Shown piece by piece: positions 24,312 through 34,842 of a DNA stretch of 64,000 nucleotides. The notes below the pieces were generated by a model. It worked only from the letters and a program-made list of their open reading frames with translations. It was not told the origin of the DNA and did no database searches. The stretch comes from Pelobates cultripes (taxonomy: Eukaryota; Chordata; Amphibia; Anura; Pelobatidae): assembly GCA_933207985.1 (NCBI GenBank), contig OW240912.1, positions 77,130,829-77,194,828 on the forward strand, in the 5' to 3' direction. The number at the start of each line of letters is the position of its first letter. Within the stretch, counting starts at the first letter, position 1. The translations under genes and the position numbers were made by a program.

Positions 24312-25855
24312 CAGGGAGTGCAGAATTATTAGGCAAATGAGTATTTTGACCACATCATCCTCTTTATGCATGTTGTCTTACTCCAAGCTGTATAGGCTCG
24401 AAAGCCTACTACTAATTAAGCATATTAGGTGATGTGCATCTCTGTAATGAGAAGGGGTGTGGTCTAATGACATCAACACCCTATATCAGGTGTGCATAAT
24501 TATTAGGCAACTTCCTTTGGCAAAATGGGTCAAAAGAAGGACTTGACAGGCTCAGAAAAGTCAAAAATAGTGAGATATCTTGCAGAGGGATGCAGCACTC
24601 TTAAATTGCAAAGCTTCTGAAGCGTGATCATCGAACAATCAAGCGTTTCATTCAAAATAGTCAACAGGGTCGCAAGAAGCATGTGGAAAAACCAAGGCGC
24701 AAAATAACTGCCCATGAACTGAGAAAAGTCAAGCGTGCAGCTGCCACGATGCCACTTGCCACCAGTTTGGCCATATTTCAGAGCTGCAACATCACTGAGT
24801 GCCCAAAAGCACAAGGTGTGCAATACTCAGAGACATGGCCAAGGTAAGAAAGGCTGAAAGACGACCACCACTGAACAAGACACACAAGCTGAAACGTCAA
24901 GACTGGGCCAAGAAATATCTCAAGACTGATTTTTCTAAGGTTTTATGGACTGATGAATGAGAGTGAGTCTTGATGGGCCAGATGGATGGGCCCATGGCTG
25001 GATTGGTAAAGGGCAGAGAGCTCCAGTCCGACTCAGACGCCAGCAAGGTGGGAGGCAGTACCGGCCTTCGCGCCTCCGCATGCAGCCCCGTGTCCTCGCC
25101 TTTGAAGTACGGGCCGCCTCAAACCCAACCTACCAAGCGTTCCTGGAAGACACCTTCTTCAAGCAGTGGTACAGGAAGAAGTCTGCATCCTTCAAGAAAA
25201 ACATGATTTTCATGCAAGACAATGCTCCATCACATGCGTCCAAGTACTCCACAGCGTGGCTGGCAAGAAAGGGTATAAAAGAAGAAAATCTAATGACATG
25301 GCCTCCTTTTTCACCTGATCTGAACCCCATTGAGAACCTGTGGTCCATCATCAAATGTGAGATTTACAAGGAGGGAAAAACAGTACACCTCTCTGAACAG
25401 TGTCTGGGAGGCTGTGGTTGCTGCTGCACGCAATGTTGATGGTGAACAGATCAAAACACTGACAGAATCCATGGATGGCAGGCTTTTGAGTGTCCTTGCA
25501 AAGAAAGGCGGCTATATTGGTCACTGATTTGTTTTTGTTTTGTTTTTGAATGTCAGAAATGTATATTTGTGAATGTTGAGATGTTACATTGGTTTCACTG
25601 GTAATAATAAATAATTGAAATGGGTATATATTTGTTTTTTGTTAAGTTGCCTAATAATTATGCACAGTAATAGTCACCCGCACACACAGATATCCCCCTA
25701 ACATAGCTAAAACTAAAAACAAACTAAAAACTACTTCCAAAAATATTCAGCTTTGATATTAATGAGTTTTTTGGGTTCATTGAGAACATGGTTGTTGTTC
25801 AACAATAAAATTAATCCTCAAAAATACAACTTGCCTAATAATTCTGCACTCCCTG
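24312..25855 (+). mobile_element. Tc1-like transposon, complete ends
   Basis: Outer termini CAGGGAGTGCAGAATTATTA and its inverted copy ending CTGCACTCCCTG are flanked by TA (24310-24311 and 25856-25857), the Tc1/mariner target. Inner copies of the ATTATTAGGCAACTT motif lie at about 24499 and, inverted, at about 25643, giving the IR/DR layout of vertebrate Tc1 elements. It is 1544 bases long, close to a full-length Tc1. The right flank runs into an assembly gap 3 bases later. Confidence 0.85.
24525..25527 (+). pseudogene. Tc1 transposase, inactivated
   Basis: Starts ATGGGTCAAAAGAAGGAC; the N-terminal helix-turn-helix region is interrupted by a stop after about 34 codons (24627 region). The C-terminal catalytic region is readable at 25087-25400: MIFMQDNAPSHA carries the second catalytic Asp and PDLNPIENLW the Glu of the DDE triad. 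The first catalytic region (LWTDE, about 24944) sits in a different broken frame, followed by a stop. Several frameshifts make it non-functional. Confidence 0.85.
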
Positions 25856-25860
25856 TAGTC

Positions 25861-25960
25861 NNNNNNNNNNNNNNNNNNNNNNNNNNNNNNNNNNNNNNNN
25901 NNNNNNNNNNNNNNNNNNNNNNNNNNNNNNNNNNNNNNNNNNNNNNNNNNNNNNNNNNNN
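25861..25960. other. Assembly gap
   Basis: 100 Ns. Confidence 1.
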
Positions 25961-26990
25961 CTGTGAGCTCCCTGCCGGCCTCGGGCCCACGGCCACCGCG
26001 GCCCACGATGGCCAGCCCGGGCCTGGGCCACACCAGACCCAGAGCTCTGAGATGATTTCCATCAAGTGACTAAGACTGAGCCGACACCATCGGAAACACG
26101 CAGCAACTGATCGCTCACCGCAAAACCGGGCTGGGGAATCCAGACGGAGGACCAGCACTCAGCCCAGCCCAGCCCAGCCGGAGGGCAGGCGGAGACACCA
26201 AGGCGAGCTACACAAAGGATTACCGTACTAACTAAAGCACATCAAGGGCATCGGATGAAAGATTGCAGCAGCCCTGGTTCCGGCTCCCAGCCTGTGCACA
26301 GTGCGGGACTCAGTTAGCTGAACACCCAAAGTAACAATCGAACCATTTCACTTAATTTGCTCTTTCTACCTAAATTGTTTTCGACTATACTCAAACATTT
26401 ACTTTCTTGCTGGAGCCCTGGCATTAGCCAGTCTGCTGATATGCCCCTCTACGGTTTGATGTTAGCAGTGAGGGAGGGGGGAGAGGCATGTCAGTTTTTG
26501 ACAGTAGTTAATCGCTTACTGTGTTATTATTTTATTTAATTTTACTTTGCATTGAATAATCGTGCCTAAACGAAGTATAACATACACTCATGCACAATGT
26601 AATTCCCGCTGCAATTAACCGGCCAGTACATTTACCTTTTGGAAACGCTAAACAGCATGATGTAGGTTTCCCTGTATTGGTTTAGACTTGAGCATGTTAC
26701 CTGGTTGTTTAACCCCTTTGATTCCATTTTATTCCAGAGGTTTGGTCCTTAAGGGGTTAATATTATATGTACCTAGACTCAATGTTATAGGCACACGGCC
26801 TGTCTTCACAATGCCAATTCGTTAGACGCAACCTGCGCTATGACCATAGTTTATTACTGTGTTAAAAGAAAAGTGCTAAAATCTGTATACATTTGTACTA
26901 CACTGAATTGTCTGACTCATCGCAAACACTCTTATGTATAATGTCTTACCGTTGTTACTACCAAGCACAACTAAAATAAATTAAAAAATA
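25961..26990 (+). mobile_element. Probable L1-like retroposon fragment
   Basis: GC-rich start (CAGCCCAGCCCAGCC units at about 26160) grading into AT-rich sequence and ending in AATAAATTAAAAAATAAAAA at 26973-26996. Layout resembles the retroposon at 10.3-12.2 kb. No ORF recognised. It contains the TTAA MITE at 26709. Confidence 0.35.
26709..26760. mobile_element. TTAA MITE, copy 2 (deleted)
   Basis: TTAACCCCTTTGATTCC ... GGTCCTTAAGGGGTTAA; 52 bases, internal deletion relative to the 78-base copies. Confidence 0.7.
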
Positions 26991-27107
26991 AAAAAAAATA
27001 TAAGAATTGGGAGTATATACATACAGAATGCACAAAGAGTTGGAGATTACAGAATTCAGTGACAGACTGATTTGGTTGCAGATTTTCACAGTGAGAAGCA
27101 CGCAAAC

Positions 27108-27300
27108 GCCTCTAGCAGCTGTCAATGAGACAGCCACTAGAGGCTTTAGAGGCTGGATTAACCCATTTATAAACATAGCAGTTTCTCTGAAACTGCTATG
27201 TTTATAAAAAAAAAAAAAAAAGGGTTAATCCTAGCTGGACCTGGCACCCAGACCACTTCATTAAGCTGAAGTGGTCTGCGTGCCTAGAGTGGTCCTTTAA
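27108..27300. mobile_element. TTAA MITE, partial
   Basis: Contains the GCCTCTAG ... CTAGAGGC hairpin (about 27110-27145), a GAAACTGCTATG / CATAGCAGTTTC stem (about 27173-27206), the CAGACCACTTCA / TGAAGTGGTCTG hairpin (27249-27278) and ends AGTGGTCCTTTAA. Left end unclear. Confidence 0.55.
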
Positions 27301-27600
27301 TTGGTTGGTTGTTAACACTCACAAACAAGTCTTTTCAATTACTTTCATTTAAATTTCAACATTTTAATAAATTATTATATTTTAACAAATTCTGCATATA
27401 CAGACTTCTGGCAACATGACCACTGAATCACTGAAGTTTCATGGTGCTTGGAGTAACCCTTTAAATAATTGTATTGTCTATATGGTTCAGGTCCAAAGCT
27501 CACCAAACACCACATAGTGTCATTATGTGGCCCTTAAAACATGCTCATAAGACATAACTGGTCAGGTAGGATTTATTTCCTAAACTGGGACATGGACATT

Positions 27601-28039
27601 TTAAAGAACTACTATAGTTTGTTTTCCTGGCACTATAGGGTCTTTAGGTCCCCTCCACCCTCACGGGGCTGAAGGGGTTAAACACTTACCTTTCTCCAGC
27701 GCCGGGCTCCCTCGGCACTGGAGAACTCTCCTCCTCCTCCTGACATCAGAGCCAAATGCGCATGTGCGGCAAGAGCTGCGCGCGCATTTAAACAGTCCAT
27801 AAGAAAGCATTTCTCAATGCTTTCCTATGGACGTCAGCGTCTTCAGTGAGAACGTGGAAGCGTCTTCAGTGAGAACGTGGAAGCGTCTTCAGTGAGAATG
27901 AGGAAGCGCCTTTAGCGACTGTCAATGAGACAGCCACTAGAGGCTGGATTAACCCTAATGTATGTTTTCAGCTGCAGGGTTAACACTAGAGGGACCTGGC
28001 ACCAATGAAGTGGTCTGGGTGCCTATAGTGGTCCTTTAA
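27601..28039. mobile_element. TTAA MITE, CACTATAG family
   Basis: Begins TTAAAGAACTACTATAG and ends CTATAGTGGTCCTTTAA, an inverted repeat with TTAA at both ends. It holds three near-identical 24-base units (GCGTCTTCAGTGAGAACGTG plus GAA) at about 27836-27906. No ORF. Confidence 0.75.
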
Positions 28040-28220
28040 GCTAAAACTGCAAAGTTACAAAAAGATCAGAATTGGAAAAATGGGTATTTTGGCCTAAGAT
28101 TAATTTATCATTAAACAGGGGCATTTGCTATGGGCAGAATAGATCCAGGACTTAAGCCCCAAACTTGGTGACTCCTCCCCAATGCTCCACCCATTATCAC
28201 GTGCAAGATATGCCTCTTCA

Positions 28221-28640
28221 CAGAGGCGTAACTAGAAACCATGGGGCCCCGGTGCAAAAATTGCCCGGGGGCTCTCTCCCATACGTTTTTCCCCCCTCAG
28301 CCCCTCCATGTGTCACATTCACACCTACTTGTGCCTCCATGTGTTTCATTCACACCCCACATGGTGAGTGTGGCATGGTAGGGGGGGATAAGTATGACAG
28401 AATTGGAGGGGTTCATGTGATAGGGTGAGTGTGGCAGGATAAAAGGAGGCGAGTGTGACAGAGTGATGGAGAATAAGTGTGACAGGATTGGGAGGGGAGA
28501 GGTGAGGTGAGTGTGACAGTGCTAGAGAAGGTGAGTGTGATGGGATGATGAATATGGGAGAGCGATGGGAAGTGAGTATTGCATGAGTGAGTGACAGGAT
28601 TGGTGGAGCTATTGTGAGTGTCTCAGGGTGAAGGCGGTGT
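28221..28640 (+). mobile_element. hAT-like terminus, left arm of a large inverted pair
   Basis: Starts CAGAGGCGTAACTAGAAACC; about 45 bases are nearly identical to the inverted terminus ending at 33813. The homology continues through GTGAGTGTGACAGGAT-type minisatellite units. No 8-base duplication links the two ends, so they may belong to two oppositely oriented copies. Confidence 0.65.
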
Positions 28641-28828
28641 GACATTGAATGTGGTGTGGTGACAGTTACACAGACATACATGCAGATATACAGACAAACA
28701 CACACTGACATACATGCAGATACACACTGTATAACACATACATACACAGACACACATGCTGATACACAGACACACGTACTGATGCAGATGCACAGATACA
28801 AGCAAACACACACATGAAAATACACAGA
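28640..28828. repeat. ACACAGACATACA minisatellite
   Basis: Degenerate CA-rich tandem units; similar arrays at 29160-29545 and 30525-30765. Confidence 0.85.
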
Positions 28829-29052
28829 ATAGGTTGAGAGGTACATTGAGGGGAGAGAAGGATGCCTACACCGCCTCCTTTACAGTCAAGTTTGGGAGTG
28901 TGGGAGAATTGTATTCCACCGAAACATAAAGAAGGGGGAGTAGCGGTATCAGAGGGGGACAGCCAGATCTCAGTGAGTAAGTTAGTGATGACGAGGTCAT
29001 GTATAACTATTGATTTAATATTACTACAGATTGAATGGGCATTCCAGAGTGG
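28829..29052 (-). pseudogene. LINE endonuclease fragment, part 1 of a split copy
   Basis: Minus-strand APE-endonuclease sequence (NIKSIVIHDLV, LTEIWLSPSD, GGIQFSHTPKLD, GGGVGILLS) of a CR1/L2-type LINE, with frame breaks. It is interrupted at 29052/31095 by a hAT element and continues at 31095-31314. The 3' part of the LINE is missing. Confidence 0.65.
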
Positions 29053-29159
29053 CAGGGCCGCCACCAGAAATTTTGGGGCACCTAACTCAGCTGAGGGTAT
29101 GAGCACCCTGGAGCCCGCCTCCAATCCTGCCCACAGGGTCTGCCTCCAAATCCCACCCA

Positions 29160-29545
29160 CAGGAATACACACAGACACAAACACACACACTGATACAAAA
29201 GGACACAGATACACACACAGATGCATAGTAATAGACACATACTGAAACAGACATACACGCATATAGGCATACATACTGATACACATACTGAGACATAAAC
29301 ACATATACAGACACACAGGCATACATAGTGACAGACAGACACATACATACAGACACACATGCATGAGGACATACAGACACCGACATACATACACACAGAC
29401 ATACATTCATAATGACATACATACATACATTCATACTGGCATACATACATATATACATACAGACAGACATACATACATTCATACAGACAGACATACATGC
29501 ATACTGACATACATGTATACAGACATTGACATCCATAAACACATA
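29160..29545. repeat. CATACA/GACA minisatellite
   Basis: Tandem ACATACAGACAGACAT-type units. Cys/Val/Met-rich frames are artefacts. Confidence 0.85.
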
Positions 29546-29554
29546 CTGTAAGCA

Positions 29555-30520
29555 AACCTAGTATATATTTAATCCGCATTCGGTAGTTTCCTCCCGAACC
29601 GCCAGAGCATCAGTGAGTATAGCTCTCCGTTCGGTAGATGGAATAGACGAAATCCACACGAATACAATTAGCTTTACAAGATAATTCCCTTAATAAAGCA
29701 TACGAATCCCCAAACATCAGCCAAAGTCAAGAAGAAGGGTACAACAGAACTGGCTTTTAATGACATCCCACAGGAAGGGACACAGTATAACTAATCAGTT
29801 ACAGGAAAACAGTAAAACACACCCAGCACAAACATACAATTTCCTCCCCTAGTACTGGAGATAATCAAGTCTGATAAAGTAATAACTTGATTATCTCCTG
29901 GCAGAAAAATCACAATTTTCCCCAATATTCAGAACACCCCTTTAGACACAAATAATATGTCTCCTGATAGCCCCGGTCTGGGTGACCAACATATTCAAAT
30001 TTCACTCAGATCGGTTCAGGGGTTCTCAAAACGTGTGGAAGTGCTTTGTGACCGGCTAACCGTGAGGTGGCTGCCCAAAATAGTTCCAGGAGTTTGAGTG
30101 GTTTTGCCGGTCTATTCAGTTAAGTGGCAAAAACCAAATAATTAAACGAATGGATTCCCCTGGCTCTTAGCAGCGATTGTTCCCCTCATTCGAATGCACA
30201 AAAGTACCGAATAGCGCTCTTCTAGCTATTCGGGAAATAGAGATCCAGCGTTCGCTTGTTGAGACCAGTGTTCGGGAAGTCGAGTGTGCAGTTTTAGTTC
30301 CAGACACTCGACGACCAAGTCCCGCTGCCTTTGTTCGTCTGAAAAAAGATGGCCACCGTTTTCTCTGCCACGTGGCGTTCGGTAGTACGAACGCTGGCCG
30401 CACAGACAGAGGGTTCAATTGAAGCATTCTTTGAAGTTTAACGAGTCAGGGGGTGGTCTCTGTTCGGTAGTTATATCTACCGAATGAATATGGAAGAAAT
30501 AGTACACATAAAGAGGGATT
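29555..30520. repeat. Unclassified element with CATTCGGTAG ends
   Basis: Interrupts a CA minisatellite that resumes on the other side. Inner ends CATTCGGTAG (about 29578) and CTACCGAATG (about 30477) are inverted. Region 30240-30470 resembles 44060-44345 (shared ACTCGACGACCAA, AAGATGGCC, GGTGGTCTC). No coding domain. Could be a solo LTR or a DNA element. Confidence 0.45.
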
Positions 30521-30524
30521 TCTT

Positions 30525-30765
30525 CACACATACATACATACATACACAGACATACATTCATAATGGCATACATACATACATACATTCATACATGCATACA
30601 CACAGACATACATACATACATACTGACATACATTGATACTGGCATACATACATACATTCATACATGCATACAGACATACATATATACATACATATGTACA
30701 TACATTCATACATACTGACAGACAGACAGACAGACATGCATACAGACATACACACACACACAGAG
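30525..30765. repeat. CATACATACATT minisatellite
   Basis: Continuation of the CA-rich array after the inserted element. Confidence 0.85.
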
Positions 30766-31094
30766 CATATTTTTCAGCCACCCTCCTGTTTCTTACCTTT
30801 TCGTTGCAGGAGGGTGGTTGGGGCTGATGGGAGTCGGCGTGGCTCTCCCTCTTCACTGCCTGGCTCTCCTCCCGCGCGGAGTGAGCTGGGAGGCTGGGAG
30901 GAAGTGACCACTTCCTCCCAGCAGTACTTGCGTTGCGGCAGCGTTTTTTTGTTGTTTTTTTAAAGGGGCTTGGTCGCGCTATTACACGGCCACAGCGCTG
31001 ATATAGGGCCCAGCGGGTGGCCCTAAGTGCATGGGCGGCAGTTCTGCCGCTACACTTGGGGCCCGGGCGTTGTCACCCCCTGATGGCGGACCTG

Positions 31095-31314
31095 CAGAGG
31101 GCAGATGAATGTTGGTAAAGGAGGATAAACTGCAGGGTATGTGGATGAGATTTGTATGGTTTTTGGTTGTCTTAGTGTGAGCAGGTGAGACATCACCAGC
31201 TGCTAGAAATAGGAGGAGAGATAGTGACAGGAGGTTTGAATGGGTTTTATATAGGTGGGGTCTAGGATGAGATTGAGTTAAAACAGGAAAGAAAGAATAG
31301 AGAAATGAGTGCAG
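31095..31314 (-). pseudogene. LINE N-terminal fragment, part 2
   Basis: Minus strand carries a Leu-rich stretch then AAGDVSPAH, a decayed version of the GDVxxNPGP-type start seen in CR1/L2-group proteins, then IHLPSA running into the hAT boundary. Joined by position, not by frame, to 28829-29052. Confidence 0.5.
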
Positions 31315-33227
31315 CATAGGCGTGCGCAACCTATTGCATTAGGGTGTGCATCCTAAAGCACAAGCACACGCCGCATATATATATGTATGTATATATATAT
31401 ATATATATATATACATACACATATATACACACATACACACACTGCTGTGTGTGTGTGCTGTGTGAGAGTGCTGTTAGTGTGATGTGTGTGTGACGGTGCT
31501 GGTAGTGTGCTATGTGGGTGAGGGTGTTTGTGTGTGCATGCTTGTGAGGATGCTGTTAATGTACTGTGTGTGAGGGTGCTGTTTGTGTGTGTGTGTGTGT
31601 GTGCGCTTGTGAGGGTGCTGTTAATGTACTGTTGTGAGGGTGCTGTTTGTGTGTGAGGGTACTGGTAGTGTGCTGTGTGTGTTTGTTAGGGTCCTGTTTG
31701 TGTTTGTGAGGGTACTGTTAGTGTGCTGTGTGTGTGTGAGGGTGCTGTTTGTGTGTGTGTTTGTGAGGGTGCTGTATGTGTGTGTGGGTGCTGTATGTGT
31801 GTTGGTGCTGTGTATGTCTGTGGGTGCTGTATGTGCCTGTGGGTGCTGTGTATGTCTGTGGGTGCTGTGTATGTCTGTGGGTGCTGTGGTGCTGTATGTA
31901 TGTGCTGAATGTGTGTGGGTGCTGTATGTGTGTGGGTTGTAATGTGTGTGCTGTGTATGTCTGTAGGTGTGTATGTCTGTGGGTGCTGTATGTCTGTGGG
32001 TGCTGAATGTGTGTGGGTGCTGTGTATGTCTGTGGGTGCTGTGTATGTCTGTGGGTGCTGTATGTATGTGGGTGCTGTATGTATATGGGTGCTGTATGTG
32101 TGTGGGTGCTGTATGTGTGTGGGTGCTGTGTATGTGTGTGGGTGCTGTATGTCTGTGGGTGCTGTGTATGTCTATGGGTGCTGTGTATGTCTGTGGGTTC
32201 TGTATGTCTGTGTGCTGTGGTGCTGTATGTCTGTGAGTGCTGTATGTCTGTGGGTGCTGTATGTCTGTGGGTGCTGAATGTATGTATGTGGGTGCTGTGT
32301 ATGTCTGTGGGTGCTGTATGTGTGTGGGTGCTGTATGTGTGTGGGTGCTGTGTATGTCTGTGGGTGCTGTGTATGTCTGTGGGTGCTGTGTATGTTTGTG
32401 GGTGCTGAATGTATGTGGGTGCTGAATGTATGTGGGTGCTGTGTATGTCTGTGGGTGCTGTATGTGTGTGTGTGCTGTGTATGTCTGTGGGTGCTGTGTA
32501 TGTCTGTGGGTGCTGTATGTGTGTGGGTGCTGTGTGGGTGCTGTATGTCTGTGGGTGCTGTGTATGTCTGTGGGTGCTGTATGTCTGTGGGTGCTGAATG
32601 TCTGTGGGTGCTGAATGTGTGTGGGTGCTGAATGTGTGTGGGTGCTGTATGTCTGTGGGTGCTGTGTATGTCTGTGGGTGCTGTGTATGTGTGTGGGTGC
32701 TGTATGTGTGTGGGTGCTGTATGTCTGTGGGTGCTGTATGTGTGTGGGTGCTGTGTATGTCTGTGGGTGCTGTATGTGTGTGTGCTGATTGTGGGGGTGG
32801 AGGTGGGGGTACATTACTTGCTATCCCCCCTCCCTTCTTACTTTTTGTAGGGAGGGGGGATCGTGCTGCTGATTCCTTCCCTGGTGGTCCAGTGGAGAGT
32901 AAACTCTAGCCCCTGTGGGGCTAGAGTTCCCTCCTCGCGAGATTTCACGAGATTTGAGTGTTGCCATGGCAACGCTCATATCTCGCGAGAGGAACCTGGC
33001 GGAGCTGCCGGCAATAGCTCTGCCGGTCCTCTCCTGCCTCCCTCCCTGCATGTGGGTCAGTGGGGAGGGAGGCAGAGAGCAGAGCCGGCGCTCGGATAGC
33101 GCTGGCTCTGCATGAGCCGACAGGGGAGATGCTGAGATCTCCCCTGCCGGTCTCAATATACATAGGCGTGCCGCGGGGATTAGGGTGTACCCAGGCAAAC
33201 CCGGCACACCCCGTGCGCACGCCTATG
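31315..33227. mobile_element. hAT-like element with perfect 8-bp duplication
   Basis: Termini CATAGGCGTGCGCA and TGCGCACGCCTATG are inverted. Flanks GAGTGCAG at 31307-31314 and 33228-33235 are identical 8-base target duplications. It contains a TA tract (31374-31412), a 17-bp minisatellite (31440-32790) and a GC-rich palindromic block (TCTCGCGAGA, GTTGCCATGGCAAC at about 32963) shared in plan with the elements at 20348 and 54224 but inverted in order. Confidence 0.85.
31440..32790. repeat. 17-bp minisatellite TATGTCTGTGGGTGCTG
   Basis: About 1.3 kb of tandem units based on TATGTCTGTGGGTGCTG, most regular from 31800 to 32790, with variants TGTGTGTGGGTGCTG. Because 17 is not a multiple of 3, unit variation opens overlapping Val/Gly/Cys-rich frames on the + strand and a 397-codon His/Thr-rich frame on the - strand; none is a gene. 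Confidence 0.95.
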
Positions 33228-33235
33228 GAGTGCAG

Positions 33236-33355
33236 GGCTTGAGATGAGAGACGGGGGGAGGGTAGCAGAGAGGGGTTAATCTAAATGTAATTGAAAGAAT
33301 TTTTCAGAAGAATGAGACTTAAGAAATTCTTCAATGACAAAAAAAAAAGGACGTA
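33236..33355 (-). mobile_element. LINE 5' fragment, part 3
   Basis: Sequence continuing the LINE beyond the second hAT insertion, inferred from the target duplication; no protein signal of its own. Confidence 0.4.
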
Positions 33356-33813
33356 ACGGTCACCACACCACACACACTGTCACCCCCCTTAAGCCTGCCA
33401 CACTCACAATAACTCCCCCAATCCTGTCACTCACCCATGCCATACTCACCTCCCATCGCTCTACCATATTCACCTTATCACATTCACCCTCTCTAGCACA
33501 CATTCACCCTCTCTAGCACTGTCACACTCACCCCTCACCCCCAATCCTGTCACACTCATTCTCTGTTATTCTGTCACACTCACCCTTTTTCACCCTGCCA
33601 TATTCCCCTATCACATGAACCCCTCCAATTCTGTCATACTTATCCCCTCCAATCATGCCACACTCACCCTGTGGGGCGTGAATGAAACACAAGGAAGGAC
33701 AGGGAGGTGTGAATGTTACACATGGAGGGGCTGTGGGGGGAAGGATTAAACGTATGGGGGGACCCCAGGGCAATTTTCACACCGGGGCCCCATGGTTTCT
33801 AGTTACGCCTCTG
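33356..33813 (-). mobile_element. hAT-like terminus, right arm of the inverted pair
   Basis: Reverse complement of the arm at 28221-28640, including the CACACTCACCCTnTC minisatellite (33400-33670) and the end GGTTTCTAGTTACGCCTCTG. Confidence 0.65.
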
Positions 33814-34521
33814 AACTGGTATATATTTTTATTGTAATATTGCTTTTTGAGCGTTGGGGAAGCACTTTTATATCAGTTTTATATATTATTTTAGTACACC
33901 TATATTTATTGAAGTGCCTTAAGCACTATTTGTTTTTGTTTTTTTTAACTTAATTTCTGCCTGTTTCATATCCTTTGCTCTCTTGCATATTTTGTAGGAA
34001 AAAATTGGAGTTGGGACAAGTGTGTAAGGGAGGGTCTGACGGCTTCTGGCCAAGTTTATCATATAACCAAGATAATGTTTTGACTCGTACATTTGCTACA
34101 TCAGCATCCTACTGAAAATTCTTCATGGCCAGGACTAGTATCTCTGCGGACTGGAGCAATGCACCTTAATATGTATAGCCAGTTCTTGCTCCTATATTTC
34201 TTTGGAAAATATTGTTTTATTAAACTGAGGTGTCTATCTGCCCAAATGAATGTTTTAAAATAAGTGTGTGGAATAGGGGAGAGGGCTTATTCGCTTATGA
34301 TGTTGTGATGGTGGATAGTAGATAAGGGAATTACAAATATAACAAATATTATGCCAAAATGAAAAACACTATCCAACCAAGCTATAAGATTTAGCTCAGC
34401 TGTTGTGGCCTAATATGATAATTATCTTGCCCTATTCTGTTTATTTTACAAACCCTAAAGTTATCCAAACTGCCCTGAGCTTTTTACCCCTGAAAAGGTA
34501 ATGATAAAAAAAAAAAAAGAA
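33814..34521. other. Upstream flank of SAT1
   Basis: AT-rich sequence without recognisable exon or repeat. Confidence 0.4.
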
Positions 34522-34536
34522 ACGCTAGGGGGCGCC
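34522..34536 (+). promoter_or_regulatory. CTCF-like motif
   Basis: ACGCTAGGGGGCGCC fits the CTCF core (CCnSYAGRGGGCGC) at nearly every position. About 390 bases upstream of the SAT1 start codon. Binding is not shown by sequence alone. Confidence 0.5.
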
Positions 34537-34559
34537 AAAACGTTGTGTAAGCCAGTTGT

Positions 34560-34740
34560 CCCTCCCTCTTGTGAGTCATGGTTTCCAGGTCCCGGAAGCA
34601 GTGATGTCTACACTTGATCTGTGGCTTTCAGAGAAAATGTATTGCGCAATGTGTTTATCTGATTGGCTAAAAGACACGGGAGGGGCGGGGATAGAACGCT
34701 GTCCGTGTCAATAAATGTTAGCGCTCTCCGCTGTTGCTCG
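34560..34740 (+). promoter_or_regulatory. SAT1: SAT1 proximal promoter
   Basis: In order: TGAGTCA (34572-34578), an AP-1/NRF2-like site related to the polyamine response element of mammalian SAT1; the perfect palindrome ATTGCGCAAT (34641-34650), the C/EBP consensus; GATTGGCT (34661-34668), an inverted CCAAT box; GGGGCGGGG (34682-34690), an Sp1-type GC box; and CAATAAATG at 34709-34717, a possible weak TATA element. Transcription probably starts around 34740, but the exact site cannot be read from sequence. Confidence 0.6.
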
Positions 34741-34842
34741 CATTCCGTCGTTGGGTTTTTACGATCACCGTGGATTCTCTGAGCCCAGTGTGCCGGGTCA
34801 GGCGCCCAGACTGACTAAAGGGAGGAAACTCCTGGGAAGCGA

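Larger units (their letters stand above)
29053..31094. mobile_element. hAT-like element inserted in the LINE
   Basis: Left terminus CAGGGCCGCCACCAG, right terminus inverse CAGGTCCGCCATCAG; target duplications CAGAGTGG (29045-29052) and CAGAGGGC (31095-31102) agree at 6 of 8. Interior: CA minisatellite, an inserted repeat (29555-30520), CA minisatellite again, then a GC-rich part. Non-autonomous. Confidence 0.65.

Noticed and set aside
24957..25439. Tc1 transposase frame as a domesticated host gene
   Set aside because: The first catalytic region is out of frame, stops lie in the N-terminal part, and terminal repeats with TA flanks are intact: an ordinary dead transposon.
28829..29245. Plus-strand 127-codon frame at 28862-29245
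   Set aside because: Shadow of antisense LINE endonuclease sequence and of a hAT end.
31440..32790. CRISPR-like regular repeats
   Set aside because: Units are contiguous with no unique spacers, in a vertebrate genome; a minisatellite.
31621..32814. 397-codon minus-strand open frame rich in His, Thr and Pro
   Set aside because: It is the translation of the 17-bp minisatellite; overlapping frames of similar length exist on the other strand, and there are no domains or splice signals.
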